DNA of 64,000 nt. Source: Gnetum montanum. Lineage: Eukaryota; Streptophyta; Gnetopsida; Gnetales; Gnetaceae. The DNA is taken from contig MNCI01030541.1 of NCBI GenBank assembly GCA_015680685.1, positions 286,391 through 350,390 of the forward strand, written 5' to 3'. Under the pieces are notes generated by a model that did not search any database, had not been told where the DNA came from, and saw only the letters and a program-made list of their open reading frames with translations. Shown here one piece after another: positions 53,800-64,000 of this stretch. A program made the position numbers and the translations under genes. Positions within the stretch are counted from its first letter, which is position 1; each line of letters begins with the position of its first letter.

Positions 53800-54264
53800 A
53801 AGGCAAAAGTAGCTGTGCAGAACACAAAAAAAAAGGATACAGCAACAGGAGGAAACCGCCCAAAGGGAGCGTGAGGCGGCTGAACGAGCCTAGCAAGAAT
53901 GAGAGTAGGAAAAGGAGGCATAGAGACAGTGCCAACTAGACCAGGCTCACGAGCAAAGTGCGCACCAATGGCTTAGAAATGGACGATGTCCTTACCTCAT
54001 CTTGGGCATTAATTGTGATTGCACATGGGGGGAGCTCAAGCGCCACATCCGTTAGACCTCGACATGTTTCCATCCAAATGGGGCGATGTCGACGGAGGAT
54101 CAGAATCGATGGGAATCAACCATGCAAGGAATCCAATAGGCCATTAGTTTTGTGGACACAGAGATCCATCGTAACGCGCTGGACATTCTCCATGCTCTGG
54201 AGCAACCACACTATGCCTGCCATAGGCTGCCAATGAGCCCGTAGCAGGTTTGCAGTCTCTTGCC
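53800..54264 (+). pseudogene. LINE D C-terminal extension: coiled coil plus J-domain-like module
   Basis: A charged helix (RKPPKGSVRRLNEPSKNESR or its alternative glutamine/glutamate-rich frame) leads to a module in the frame HQWLRNGRCPYLILGI, CTWGELKRHIR, FHPNGA, and AISFVDTEIHRNALD (53965-54190). This is the copy whose motif spacing is closest to a J domain; the loop reads HPN. It is a fourth, divergent copy of the module, followed by the LINE 3' tail. Confidence 0.5.
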
Positions 54265-54495
54265 CCCCCCCCCCCCCCACCAACACGACTTGGGACCTTC
54301 TAGTGTCACTGTTCCCCCCCCAAAAGTCATTTTTGGGATAGAGCATTGTGATGTAAAAGACAGACACATGGTTGGGCCGTTGCATAATTGGACACAATGG
54401 TTTTGAGGTGTAACCACCTCCCACATGGGCCACATTTTGTAATATCTTGTACTCTATCTTCAGTAATGAAATCATAAATATTTCCTCAAAAAAAA
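54265..54495 (+). mobile_element. LINE D 3' tail with C tract and A8
   Basis: A C17 tract and a second C8 tract precede the tail TTTTTGGGATAGAGC to TTTCCTC(A)8, homologous to 15637-15820. This shows what normally lies upstream of the tail that is joined to plastid DNA in copy 1. Confidence 0.7.
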
Positions 54496-55630
54496 TAGGG
54501 AGTGTAGCTGAGAAGGGAGAGAAGACGGTGGTTGCTACAAGAGATAGCAAGGAGAAAGAAATCAAGGGTGGCATAGCAATCCAATAGTCTGATAATTCCT
54601 CCTAGTAAGCAAGATATCTAAATAAGGAGCTAAAATGATCCATCTCTATTATGTTTGATAGTGGCTAGCAAGGGCTAATTTTCTCAAACTTTTCTCTTCT
54701 TGCTTGTCTAATCACCTTCACAATGCTTGTATGAAAATATCAAGATTGTTGTTGTAAGCTTAGATTTTTTTTTGAAATCTTTTATTACCCTTTTTTTGGA
54801 TCTCTCCGCCCGTCCTCTACACTCTCACACCTAAATAACTGGGATGAGAGTTGTTTCTGTAATGATTTAGAAACACCCATAATGATTTGGGGCATTTTTA
54901 GCAAAGGATTGCCAACAAGGGCTATGGATCTCTGATATGAGGATTGGTACCGCCAGCAGAAAGTGAGGGTATCCTTGGGCCCATCGATAATTGTGAATGT
55001 TTTAAAATTGTTAAATTCTTGGATTTTGGTTGGAATTTGGTTCATGAATGCTTCCTCTTTGAATGCATAAATCTTGGATCTGAATCTTAAATTATACTTT
55101 TTTTCCTATACCTTCTCAAGTCTAATTTTAATATCTTTCTATAAGTTGATGGAATGGGGGAAAACCTACGATGTTAATTTATGGTTGTGATCTATCTATT
55201 CTCTGCTATTGAACATATGAATTTTCCGATTAAATGATTACTAGTAAAATCATTACAAGAGTTAAATTTAGATCTTGTTTTTGTGTGTGGCTGGAAATTA
55301 TAAAATATTAGTATGTGATTGAACAAATATGAGATTATTAATTTATCTACTTTTGTGGTCATTTCTTTGATTTTCAAATGTGCAAGTGATCTTGATTAAA
55401 TATTTCTTTTTAGGTTGAATAATAAAAAGTTTGATTCATTTTTTAATTTGATGAATCTTGCACAAATATTTTACGATGGCTATTTCTTTATAAAATTATA
55501 TCTTGATTCATAAAAATTAATATTGATTAACTTGTTTTAAAGCTAGATCTAGGTGTTGTTGATCTTGTTTTCATTTTACAGGTTAATGACAGTTTGATTG
55601 TTGTAGAAAGAAAGCCACCGGGGCATTTTT
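54496..55630. other. AT-rich spacer, copy 2
   Basis: Matches 15821-16960 with scattered transitions and small indels. No gene recognised. Confidence 0.6.
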
Positions 55631-55639
55631 TTTTCCAAA

Positions 55640-56056
55640 TAGCTTTCTTTCTAGCGGGCTTTGGGTGTTAGCTCTTGCTCCCTAAGGGTGGGTTTACAGA
55701 TTTCCCCCATTCACGAGGTTGTGCACGAGGGACTAGTTCCCCCCATTCAAGATGTGATGGGGCTAGATCCGTGGGATTAAAGGGGTAATGAGTTGACCTC
55801 GGGAAATGAGGGGGTCCCTACCATTCCGAGATCACCTATGAGTGGGGAGAATGGGATGCCTCAGAGCCATGCCAAGGGGTTTAGGGGAGGGCTTTCTCCT
55901 TTGGAAAGTTGGGTATCATTGTTCAAGGGAAGTCCTTTACCATCCATGGACAAGATTCTAAAAGGGAGTGTTTCTACTAGAGGGGAGGGATTTCCAATCT
56001 CCCCTGATTCAAAGAAGGTTGGTAGACCACCAGGCCCTGTTTCCCGAACTAAATAG
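55640..56056 (+). pseudogene. LINE A copy 2, ORF1 C-terminal remnant
   Basis: The 87-codon open frame at 55793-56056 is about 94% identical in protein to that at 17126. Same truncated state as copy 1. Confidence 0.5.
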
Positions 56057-56109
56057 GCATCTAGAAATTGACCTAGGGGTCCAAAGGACCATCCAGGATG
56101 TTTACAAGT

Positions 56110-56890
56110 GGTGTTCTTCAGCCAAACCATGAGGAGTCTCTCATGGAACTACAAGGGACAAGGTACCTCCTACAAATGTCATACCCTCAAGGAAATAGTT
56201 GCTAAAGAGCGTTGTGATGTGGTGCGTCTGCAGGAGACTAAGCTCTAGCAACGGAAACTTCATTGGTTAGATTGGCCTAGTTAGCACTCGTATTTTGTGC
56301 CTTGTCAAGGGAGGGCTAGGGGATTAGCCTCCCTGTCAAAATGGCCTTTCACAATGGTTGATGATTCCATGTGGAGTATCACCATTTGCATTCACCATAA
56401 AGCTATCTGGGTTACAAATTTCTATGGGGCTCGACAATGGAAGGAATGATTGCGAAAACTGGAACAAATTGCCCCACTAATTACAAACTAGAGGAATTGG
56501 ATTCTAGTTGGTGACTTCAATCAATGGTTGTATGTGTGGGAGAAATCTATTAAGGGAGCTTTAGAACCTCCTGGGGCTTAGCCTTTTTAGGATTTTCTAA
56601 TCTCCCATGGGCTGGTGGATGTAGAAATTAGAGGGTGTCAATTCACGTGGTGCAATGAGTGGAAGGATCATGACAAAATCATGACAAAAATTTATAGGGT
56701 TTGGGTGGGGTTGAGCCTGCTTATGGACCAAGGGGTGATCTTCCTCAAGAAAGAATGGGTTGCTTTAGACCACAAGCCCCTCTTATGTTTGCTGGGTCCC
56801 CTAGAAGGAGGGGGGCCAAGGCTGTTTCAATTTGAACAGTTTTGGCTGACAAAACCATGGCTGAGACCATTGGTTGAAGAAATTTAGGAG
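56110..56890 (+). pseudogene. LINE A copy 2, endonuclease domain
   Basis: Matches 17447-18235: LVGDFNQWLYVWEKS region near 56510 and DVEIRGCQFTWCNEW at 56615. Where copy 1 keeps CAG in the QET-KL segment, copy 2 has TAG (near 56249). Further stops are shared with copy 1. Confidence 0.8.
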
Positions 56891-58440
56891 GCCTACCCTT
56901 CGCATGATAATGCCTGGGAGTTTCTCAAGTAGGCCTAATGCTAGTAAAGCAGCATATTCAAGGGATCAATTCAAACAATAAGTACTCATTTAGGTACTGT
57001 CGAGGTCACATGTTGAGGCACTTAGAGACTATTCAGAGGGCCCATGAGATGGGTCAGGCTCAAAAAGAAGATGAAGGGGAGGTGTTGAAGGAACTTCAAG
57101 ATTTAGACATGGAGGAGGAAGTGCACTAGAGGTAGAGAGGATAGGCATGGTCGCCCTGGGAAGGGGGATAGGAATACACGTTTCTTTTTCGTTGCTGCTC
57201 GTTCTACATGAATGTCCAAACAAGTAACCAATTTGACTGTTGAAGTGGTTACCTTGGAGGGGAAGCATGAAGTCGCCAAGGTGCTATTGAATTACTAGTA
57301 TGAGATCTGGCCAAAGAAGGTGACGAAACCACTCTCCATTGATATTACACGGGTGTTAGGGGAGGAGGATAATCGACAACTGCTGGGCCGTTTAATGGGG
57401 TAGAGCTGGGGGAAGCTCTTGCTTCTATGAAAGGGGGGAGGGAGCATAGTCCTAATGGGTGGCTAGTGGAGTTTTACCAAACCTTCTTTGATGTGATGGA
57501 GGAAAATATTTCATATGATTTTAACATGATGCTATTTTGGGGGTGGGTTCGAAGGGAAATCAACTGCTTATAGCTAGTATTTATACAAAAAATGAATAAT
57601 CCCTCAATCCCTACGCATTTTCGGCCTATTGGGATGTGAAATACTTTGCGTCAACTATTCACTAAGATGTTGGTGGCCCAGCTAGCGCCTCTGATGCACA
57701 TACTGGTTGGGGAACAACATGCAGGTTTTGTCAAAGGGAGATATCTACAAGACCATATTATCCTAGTACAAGAGGTGATGCACTCGCTACACATGGCCAG
57801 ATTTCCAGGTATGTTTGAAATTGAATATCACTAAAGCTTATGACATGATTTCCAAGAGTGCCCTTCAGGAAATTATGTTGCAGAAAGGTTTTCATCCGCA
57901 TTTCGTGAGCTTATGCCTGCACATTTAGTAGTCAGGAGCCTTTTCTCTGGATATGGAGGGGAGGCTTTGGAGTTTTGCCTCCCCGAGTAGGGGGTTGCGA
58001 CAAGGGGACCCCCTGTCATCCTACCTATTCATTTTGGTTATGGATACGATGTGTACATATTGTTTGACAAAAGGGGTTAGAGGTTTGGAGGTTGGGGGTG
58101 TAAGTTGCCTAGTGGAACACTATGCCAACAATACCATTCTATTCTCTAAGGCTGCTATTCCTTAGGTACTAGCAATTAATCGAGCGCTTCAAAGAATTGC
58201 CAAGGAAGTGGGGCTAGAGATTAACCAGGACAATTCTATGGTACATCCGCTCAATGTAGAGTTGGCAATCCAAGGGAGGATTGTGCAATTGTTGGAGGTG
58301 TTCTCGAGGTCTAAGGAAGATACCTACCTTGGGCTTTCCCTTTATGATTGGCACAAGCAATAGGTTTGGGGAGGCCTAATTCGAAGGATGCAGGAGAGAG
58401 TTAGTCACTAGACTACTCGGTTTCTTTCACGTGTAGGATT
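56891..58440 (+). pseudogene. LINE A copy 2, reverse transcriptase
   Basis: RT blocks as in copy 1. Motif B is intact here (GLRQGDPLSSYLFILVMD, CGA at 57998-58000). Motif C reads HYANNTILFSKA and motif A has N for D, so the enzyme is dead. The Trp codon at 56915-56917 (TGG) is TAG in copy 1, while TAG at 56930-56932 is CAG in copy 1. Confidence 0.85.
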
Positions 58441-59190
58441 GTTGCTTCTAGCTTCATCGATGCTTTTAGCTATGGCCTAGTTTACAACATCAACCACCTC
58501 CCCTCCGATAGAGGTTACACAAAAAATCAACCAACTGGTTCAGGCTTTTACATGGTCAGGGGATAAAGGGGATAGTCGAACACATCTTGTTGCATGGGAC
58601 ATTGTGGCTCAATCGAAGTACATAGGGGGACTTGGCATACTTTGTTTCACGGACCTGATTGTCATGGGTCTTCAGGGATAGCTTAGATGTCTATGTGACC
58701 AAGGCTAATATCTAGCCCAATGGATTCGAATTATGCAGCATAAATACTGGCAATGGGAGGCATCCCACCATGATTCAAATGTTTGGCATGCATTAGTTTC
58801 ACAAGTGTGGAGGATGCTACCCTTGAGGCTCCTTAATGCACAACCTATGGAGATTATTAAGAATAAATATTCCATAGTTGTGGGGGGTGGCAATTATGGC
58901 AAGGCAAACTCCCCAAAAAAATTAAAATGTTCCTATGGTTAGTTGGTCATGCAACCATTCCCATGCAGCACGTTTTGCAATGGTGGGGGGTGAGGGTGGT
59001 TGCCACATGTCCCCTATGCATGTTAGGGGAAGAGATGGTGGCACATTTCGTCTAGGAGTGTACTTATTTGGTGAGGGTGTGGCAAGGAGCACAAATTCTA
59101 TAGCCAATTACATTAGACGGAGACTCACGTGTTGTGGCAATCCTATGGCAATTGTGGAAAATGTGGAATTACAAAGTTTTTAGAGGGATT
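58441..59190 (+). pseudogene. LINE A copy 2, connection and zf-RVT region
   Basis: Homologous to 19761-20520, with the same frame breaks and a few extra differences. Confidence 0.65.
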
Positions 59191-59209
59191 GCTTCGCTAG
59201 TTCCGGTAC

Positions 59210-59970
59210 AAGTTGCGGGTGAAGGTCTTCATCTTTGGAGGGAGGCGCATAGTGCAATGGAGGTAAGTATGACATACAAGTCATTGTGTGCGAAGTATAG
59301 GGATAATCTTGTGCTTTGAAATTTGGTGGCCTACATGGGATGGGTGGATGTGCTAGAGCTGCTCTATGGTGCTCTTGACCTAGATGACAGGCCATTCTTC
59401 ACAAATTGGCTCAAGGATATCACATTGTTTCAGGGGATGAAGATTGACATAACTAAGGTGGCCATCGCTCGGTACCTGCAAGTGCCAGCTGAAGGGAAAG
59501 AGGTTCCTTTGCAAGAAAGGGAGCTACAAGCCACGTTGGATGTCTTCCCAAGGCACGTGGCTAAGACATGTAGTGGGCAGGTGCCCAAGTCAGTGTTGGA
59601 TGCCCTCTAGCAAGACATGGTGGTCCTGGTGGATTGCTTTTTTGTTCATTCAATCAAGGCATGGAAGCTGCTCAACGTACATTTTAACTTCTTGTGCTAC
59701 CTTTGAAGGGGGTATATGATGAATTTCCCTCGGCACTTTCTAGCGGTTCTACGTTGGGCGCGAAGGGGTGGCAAGGGGTCACCACCAAGAGGTCCCCCTA
59801 CGCCACCAAGGGCTCCTACTTTTAGGGCTATGTACAAGCGATGTAGGAAGCAATGTGGTCCACCCTCAATGGTCAAAATTGCTACAAATTCGAGTGGGGC
59901 AAAGGAGGAAGCTTCAAGGGAGGTTCCACATTGGGTGGTCTCAAGGGGTGTAGGAACACCGTGAGGAGAT
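59210..59970 (+). pseudogene. LINE A copy 2, extension module 1
   Basis: Homologous to 20540-21300: MVAYMGWVDVLELLYGALDL, IDITKVAIARYLQVP, GQVPKSVLDAL then TAG where copy 1 has TGG. The glycine/proline-rich linker follows. Confidence 0.6.
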
Positions 59971-60037
59971 CCCTATGGTGACTAGGTCTTAATGAGGGTT
60001 GGAACTAGGGGGTGTCATTTGGGGGGTCTAGGGGTTC

Positions 60038-60690
60038 TTGGGGGAGGCAGCTGGGCTAGAGACGGTGGAGTGCATTTGGACAAAGGAGCATGCTTTTTGG
60101 GAGGTGCAGCTTAAGCATCAGGAAGAGAAGTTCCAACAGGAGCTGGAGCGTCTAATGAAGAAGTATGAGGAGGCAGCCAAGGTGGAGAGGATCCATTGCG
60201 ATCTGGTAGAGGCAGCAACCGTACATGCTCTAGAATACAAGCTCAAGCAAAAGCTCCAAGACAAGCTGCAGGAAGAGGCCTGGCTCCAAGAAGAGAGGGA
60301 GAGGGAAGACCGAGAGGGCAAGGAGGAGGAAGCACTAATACGATAGCAAATTGATCAGAGTCACAAAAATGGTGCACATTTGTGGCTTTGGGAGGGGCAT
60401 TGCCCATATGTCATCATAAACATTGGGTGCAATGTGCCCTGGGAAGCGTTGCGAAGGCACATCCAACACCAAGTTAAGGAGCTTCACCTGAATGGGAAGG
60501 GAAACACTATGGAATGTGCGAGAAAAGTGGCTGCTTTCAAAGAGTTCCAAGAAGCGGCAACTTTCATTAACACTAAGCACCACAGAGTGATGTAGGATGC
60601 AATTCGTAGCAGGACAAAGCTTCTGTCGTTGTACAAGGTTGCCATTCCATACTTAGTTTGTGGTCCAAGGTGGGGTCAATTTAGCTACTA
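60038..60690 (+). pseudogene. LINE A copy 2, coiled coil plus J-domain-like module
   Basis: Homologous to 21326-22000. The coiled coil is open to 60346. The J-like module reads WEGHCPYVIINIG, VPWEALRRHI, LHLNGKG and FKEFQEAATFINTKHH, ending at a TAG where copy 1 has CAG. Confidence 0.55.
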
Positions 60691-61004
60691 TTGCTACTTT
60701 ATTTATACTTTGGTTGTTTTTTGGATTTGTGACGTTGATGGGTTTGTGAGTTGGAGGTCCTAAGGGGTGGACCTACCACTCATTTTTGTAATGGAGCTAA
60801 CTTGGTGTGCCGCACCCCCCCAAAGTGCAAAAGGGAATGGTTTTTTGGTGGGTGTGGGGAGACTTCCCCCCTCATTTTTGGGGATTTGGTGGGTTCAATT
60901 TCATCTAGGTCATGCATTGTGTCGGTGGGGGGGTGCAGGGTGGGGGACGCATGTCTGGGGGGAGGAGGAGGGGGGTGGTGGGTGCAGGGTGGGTACCTAA
61001 CAAT

Positions 61005-62060
61005 TAGATCAATGTTCTTTGAGGGAGTCCTATGCCTTGTATGGCAAGGGGCAAGGTACCCCCTTCACATGCAATACCCTCAAAGAAATCATCTGTCGAG
61101 AACGTTGTGATTTGGTGTGCTTGCAGTAGATGAAGTTAAGACAATCCGAGGACCATTGGCTATGCTGGCAAGGATGTCAAATGTTCTACATTGGTTGCTA
61201 GGGGAGAGCGAGGGAGTTGGCTACACTCTGTTGCTGGTGGATGCTTCAAATTGGAGTATCTTGATCCGTCAACATCATGTAGGAATCTTTATCACAAATT
61301 TTTATGGCCCCCAAGAGTGGCAGGATAGGTATCGAGAGCTATAGAGAATTGTTGCGATCATTCCTGAAGAGCAAAAACGGATTTTGATGGGGGACTTCAA
61401 TCATAGGCTTTACGCCTAGGAGAAGTTTGATGGTGGGCTACATGATCCACCGAGGGCTCAGGTGTTCCTGCAATTCTTGGAGGCCCATGGATTGGTGGAC
61501 ATGGAGGCCAGGGGGTGCTAGTTCACATGGAGTAATGACACGAAATGGGCAAATTAGGTGCTTACGAAGATTGACAAAGTTTGGATGGGGTTGACCTTGT
61601 TGCTTGAAAGGGGGATGGTGGTGATTGGTCATGAGCATGTGGCTTCTAACCATAGGTCGTTGTTGTGTCAAGTGGGGCCTCAAGAGATGGGAGGGCCAAT
61701 GCCATTTAGGTTCAAGTGATACTAGTTGAACAAGCCATGGTTGAGGGCATTAGTGGAGGATATTTGGCAGGATTACTCGTCAACTTCAGACTCCTAGGAA
61801 TTTTTAAAGCAGGGGCTAACAATGCTCAAGCATAGTATTGAACAATTGCAAGCAAAAGATAAATACTCTGTTAGATCGTGCCAAGGGGAGCTCCTTAGAT
61901 GGCTAGCAACTATTTAGGAGAGACAGGAGCAAGGACAAGATAAGATAGGGAAGAAGTTAAAGGGGAACTGCTAGCAGCACTTCACAAGCTAAACCAAGAA
62001 GAGGAATCATACTAGAGGCAGCGAAGTAGGCAGGCCTAGCTTCTGGAGGGGGATTGCAAC
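61005..62060 (+). pseudogene. LINE B copy 2, endonuclease domain (N terminus present)
   Basis: The start of the endonuclease, hidden by N in copy 1, is readable here: GKGQGTPFTCNTLKEII, RERCDLVCLQ then TAG and MKL for the QETKL motif, and SEDHWLCWQGC. The rest matches 22490-23290. Confidence 0.75.
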
Positions 62061-63206
62061 TCCCATTTCTTTTTTGCTATGGCCAAATTTGCATGGTGCA
62101 TTATGCAAATCTAGGGCCTTAAGGTGGGTGGGCTAGAAGTTGAGGGTAAAGAGGCAATGGCTTAGATGCTGATGGAGTACTAGTCTGGCATCTGGGAAAG
62201 TTGGTTTGTTGCACCATTCACCATCAATGTTGACAAAATTTTGAATGACACAGATAACAAGGGATTGTTGGCTCCATTCACGAGGGTAGAGCTTATTAGT
62301 TTGCTAGCTTTGATGAAGGAAGGCAAGGTGCCAAGGCCTGACAGATGGCCTATAGAATTTTTTAAGGCTTTTATTGACATCATGGAAGCTAATCTGTTGG
62401 ATGTTTTTAATGTGATGTTTTGCGGGGAGGTTAGGAGAGAAATTAATTATTCTTGGGCTGGTGCTCATACCCAAAACTCTGCTCTGGCTTTTTTCAAAAT
62501 TGCTAGTTAATCGCCTGGGACCCCTAATGCCACGGTTAGTGGGGAAACATCAAGTTGGGTTGGTTAAGGGGAGGCACATCTAGGACCAGATCATTCTAGT
62601 GTAAGAGGTTTTGCACATGCTTCAAGTTAATAAGTATCTAGGTATGTGCTTAAAGCTGGAGATTACCAAGGTGTATGACACAGTTGCTTGATAGGCCCTG
62701 ATGGAGATCATGCTACGAAAAGGGTTCCACCCACACTTTGTTGATCTCTATATTCATATTCAAACATCGAGGGCCTTCTTGTTGGATCTAAAGGGGAGGC
62801 TATGGGGATTCGCTTCTACTGGGAGGGAACTGCGTCAAGGGGACCCCCTTTCATTGTTCCTCTTCATTCTGGTAATGGATGCAATAAGAACTTACTACAT
62901 GGACGAAGGGGTTAGAGGGTTGGCAATTGATGAAGCACTATGTCGATGATACCATCCTATTGTTGCTGGCTATAGGCACACAGGCACAAGTGGTTAATAG
63001 GGCCCTTCAAAGAATGAGGGACAAGATTGGGTTGGAAATTAACAATGGTAAATCGGCAGTTCAACTTTTGAATACGAATCAAGGGGTTCAAGATAGGATT
63101 ACACAAATGCTAGGGATTCTACCTAGGTCCATGAACGATAGATATCTAGGCCTCCCCCTGTTTGATTGGCACAAACAGAAAGTTTGGGGGGGACTACTCA
63201 AGTGTA
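62061..63206 (+). pseudogene. LINE B copy 2, reverse transcriptase (3' truncated)
   Basis: RT blocks as in copy 1; motif C is intact as HYVDDTILL (62939-62962). Motif A reads LKLEITKVYD (D to E) and motif B RQGDPLSLFLFILVMD is intact. It ends at the duplication breakpoint near 63206, so zf-RVT and the C-terminal extension are absent. Confidence 0.8.
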
Positions 63207-64000
63207 TTATTCAAGGATCCAAGATGCATTACTTACATCTAACTCATTTCCTAACTTGATCTTGGCTCAGCTTTCAAGTTGGTTATATCCTACTATCATA
63301 TCCTTTATTTACTGGTTATCCTCTCCTCCTAATTAAGCTAAGGTATGTGACATACCTAAGTTAATTAGGAAATATAATTTATTAAAAAAAGATATGGTCA
63401 AAGGATATACCAAAAGCAAAAGTTGCCCTAGGTTTTATATACCCAGACTAAGAGGAATCCAAAGACAATGGGTGAACGAGTGTTAGTATCCATCGTTGGC
63501 TATCATAGTAGGGATCTTGACCACTAATGCCTACAGAAGGCATGATGGGAAACACAAAGAAAACCCATGCACAAAAGTACCACTAGTTAGAAAGATGACC
63601 ATGCAAGAGAAAATAGGAAGATAACACAACAAAAATGAAAAAGAGGAATAACAAATAGTAATTACTAGGTAAAAACAAAAGTAAAAAGAACAATAATCTT
63701 TGAAGCGTAAAGAAACAAAAGCAAAATAACTAAATAACAAAGTAAGAGAAATGATTAAAAGGGAAGGTGCCTATTAAGATATTGACTATGAAGGAGTGAC
63801 TCCTTCACTACAAGTATTATACCCTATTTCTAAGGTTGTAGCACCTTGATTTGATTGGTAATTATTACCTATCCCTTAAACACTTTACTTATAGAAGGGG
63901 GTTCTTGTAGGATGCTTAAAATTGTGAGCTTGCAGCATTGCCCCAACTATAAGGTTCTTGTGGGAGTGGGGCTTAGCTCATGATTGAAGGTTCTTGTGGG
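63207..64000. other. Unassigned AT-rich sequence at the right edge
   Basis: No gene recognised. A short motif GGTTCTTGT(A/G)GG recurs three times at about 63900, 63952 and 63989, spaced 52 and 37 bases. It could be part of an LTR or of a tandem repeat continuing past the edge. Confidence 0.4.

Larger units (their letters stand above)
54330..63206 (+). repeat. 8.9-kb segment, copy 2 of the direct duplication
   Basis: Homologous to 15637-24485 in the same orientation. It ends inside the LINE B RT at CTCAAGTGTATT, after which unrelated sequence begins (ATTCA is present at both junctions). This copy has no N gap and supplies the sequence missing from copy 1. Confidence 0.9.

Noticed and set aside
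53646-53939. Short plus-strand frame as an independent gene
   Set aside because: Its start is the AG microsatellite. The useful signal is the LINE D extension in overlapping frames.

Overview
The window looks like nuclear DNA of a land plant with a large, repeat-rich genome, most likely a gymnosperm. The signs are LTR retrotransposons of several lineages, long decayed LINE arrays, one host gene split by an intron of about 12.3 kb, and heavy loss of CpG and CHG sites. No bacterial operon is present. The one intact cluster of prokaryote-type genes (psbM, petN, trnC-GCA, rpoB, rpoC1 exon 1) is plastid DNA.

Layout. 1-5.4 kb: two minus-strand LTR elements, including a Ty3/gypsy gag that stays in one reading frame for about 815 codons and is broken only by point nonsense changes. 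5.4-9.1 kb: AT-rich DNA with a copia-type LTR present as an inverted pair. 9.2-10.3 kb: LINE ORF1 (DUF4283-like domain plus zinc knuckle) ending in a C homopolymer and a single n. 10.3-15.6 kb: plastid insert. 15.6-31.2 kb: head-to-tail LINE remnants, here called A, B and C. 31.2-35.4 kb: an Athila-like LTR/PBS and the 3' end of a copia element. 35.99-48.49 kb: two exons of a zf-MYND host gene on the minus strand, with copia, RTE-LINE and Ty3/gypsy insertions in the intron. 48.8-53.0 kb: AT-rich DNA and a minus-strand LTR element. 53.6-63.2 kb: another LINE fragment (D), then a second, directly oriented copy of the LINE A+B block, about 38.7 kb from the first. 63.2-64 kb: unassigned.

Main points. 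(1) After the reverse transcriptase and zinc-knuckle region, the LINEs carry an unusual long C-terminal region: a conserved globular module, a charged coiled coil, and a module that resembles a degenerate DnaJ J domain. Parts of it recur in five copies from four divergent elements. (2) The LTRs of the intronic gypsy element carry about nine GACGTC-core palindromes upstream of the TATA box. The two LTRs show reciprocal TG/CA states at the same sites, so the ancestral sites were CG. (3) Nearly every coding break that can be compared is a C-to-T or G-to-A change at CpG or CHG, the mark of methylated repeats. (4) The plastid insert is intact and abuts an assembly n, so it is either a very young nuclear plastid insertion or a chimeric join.
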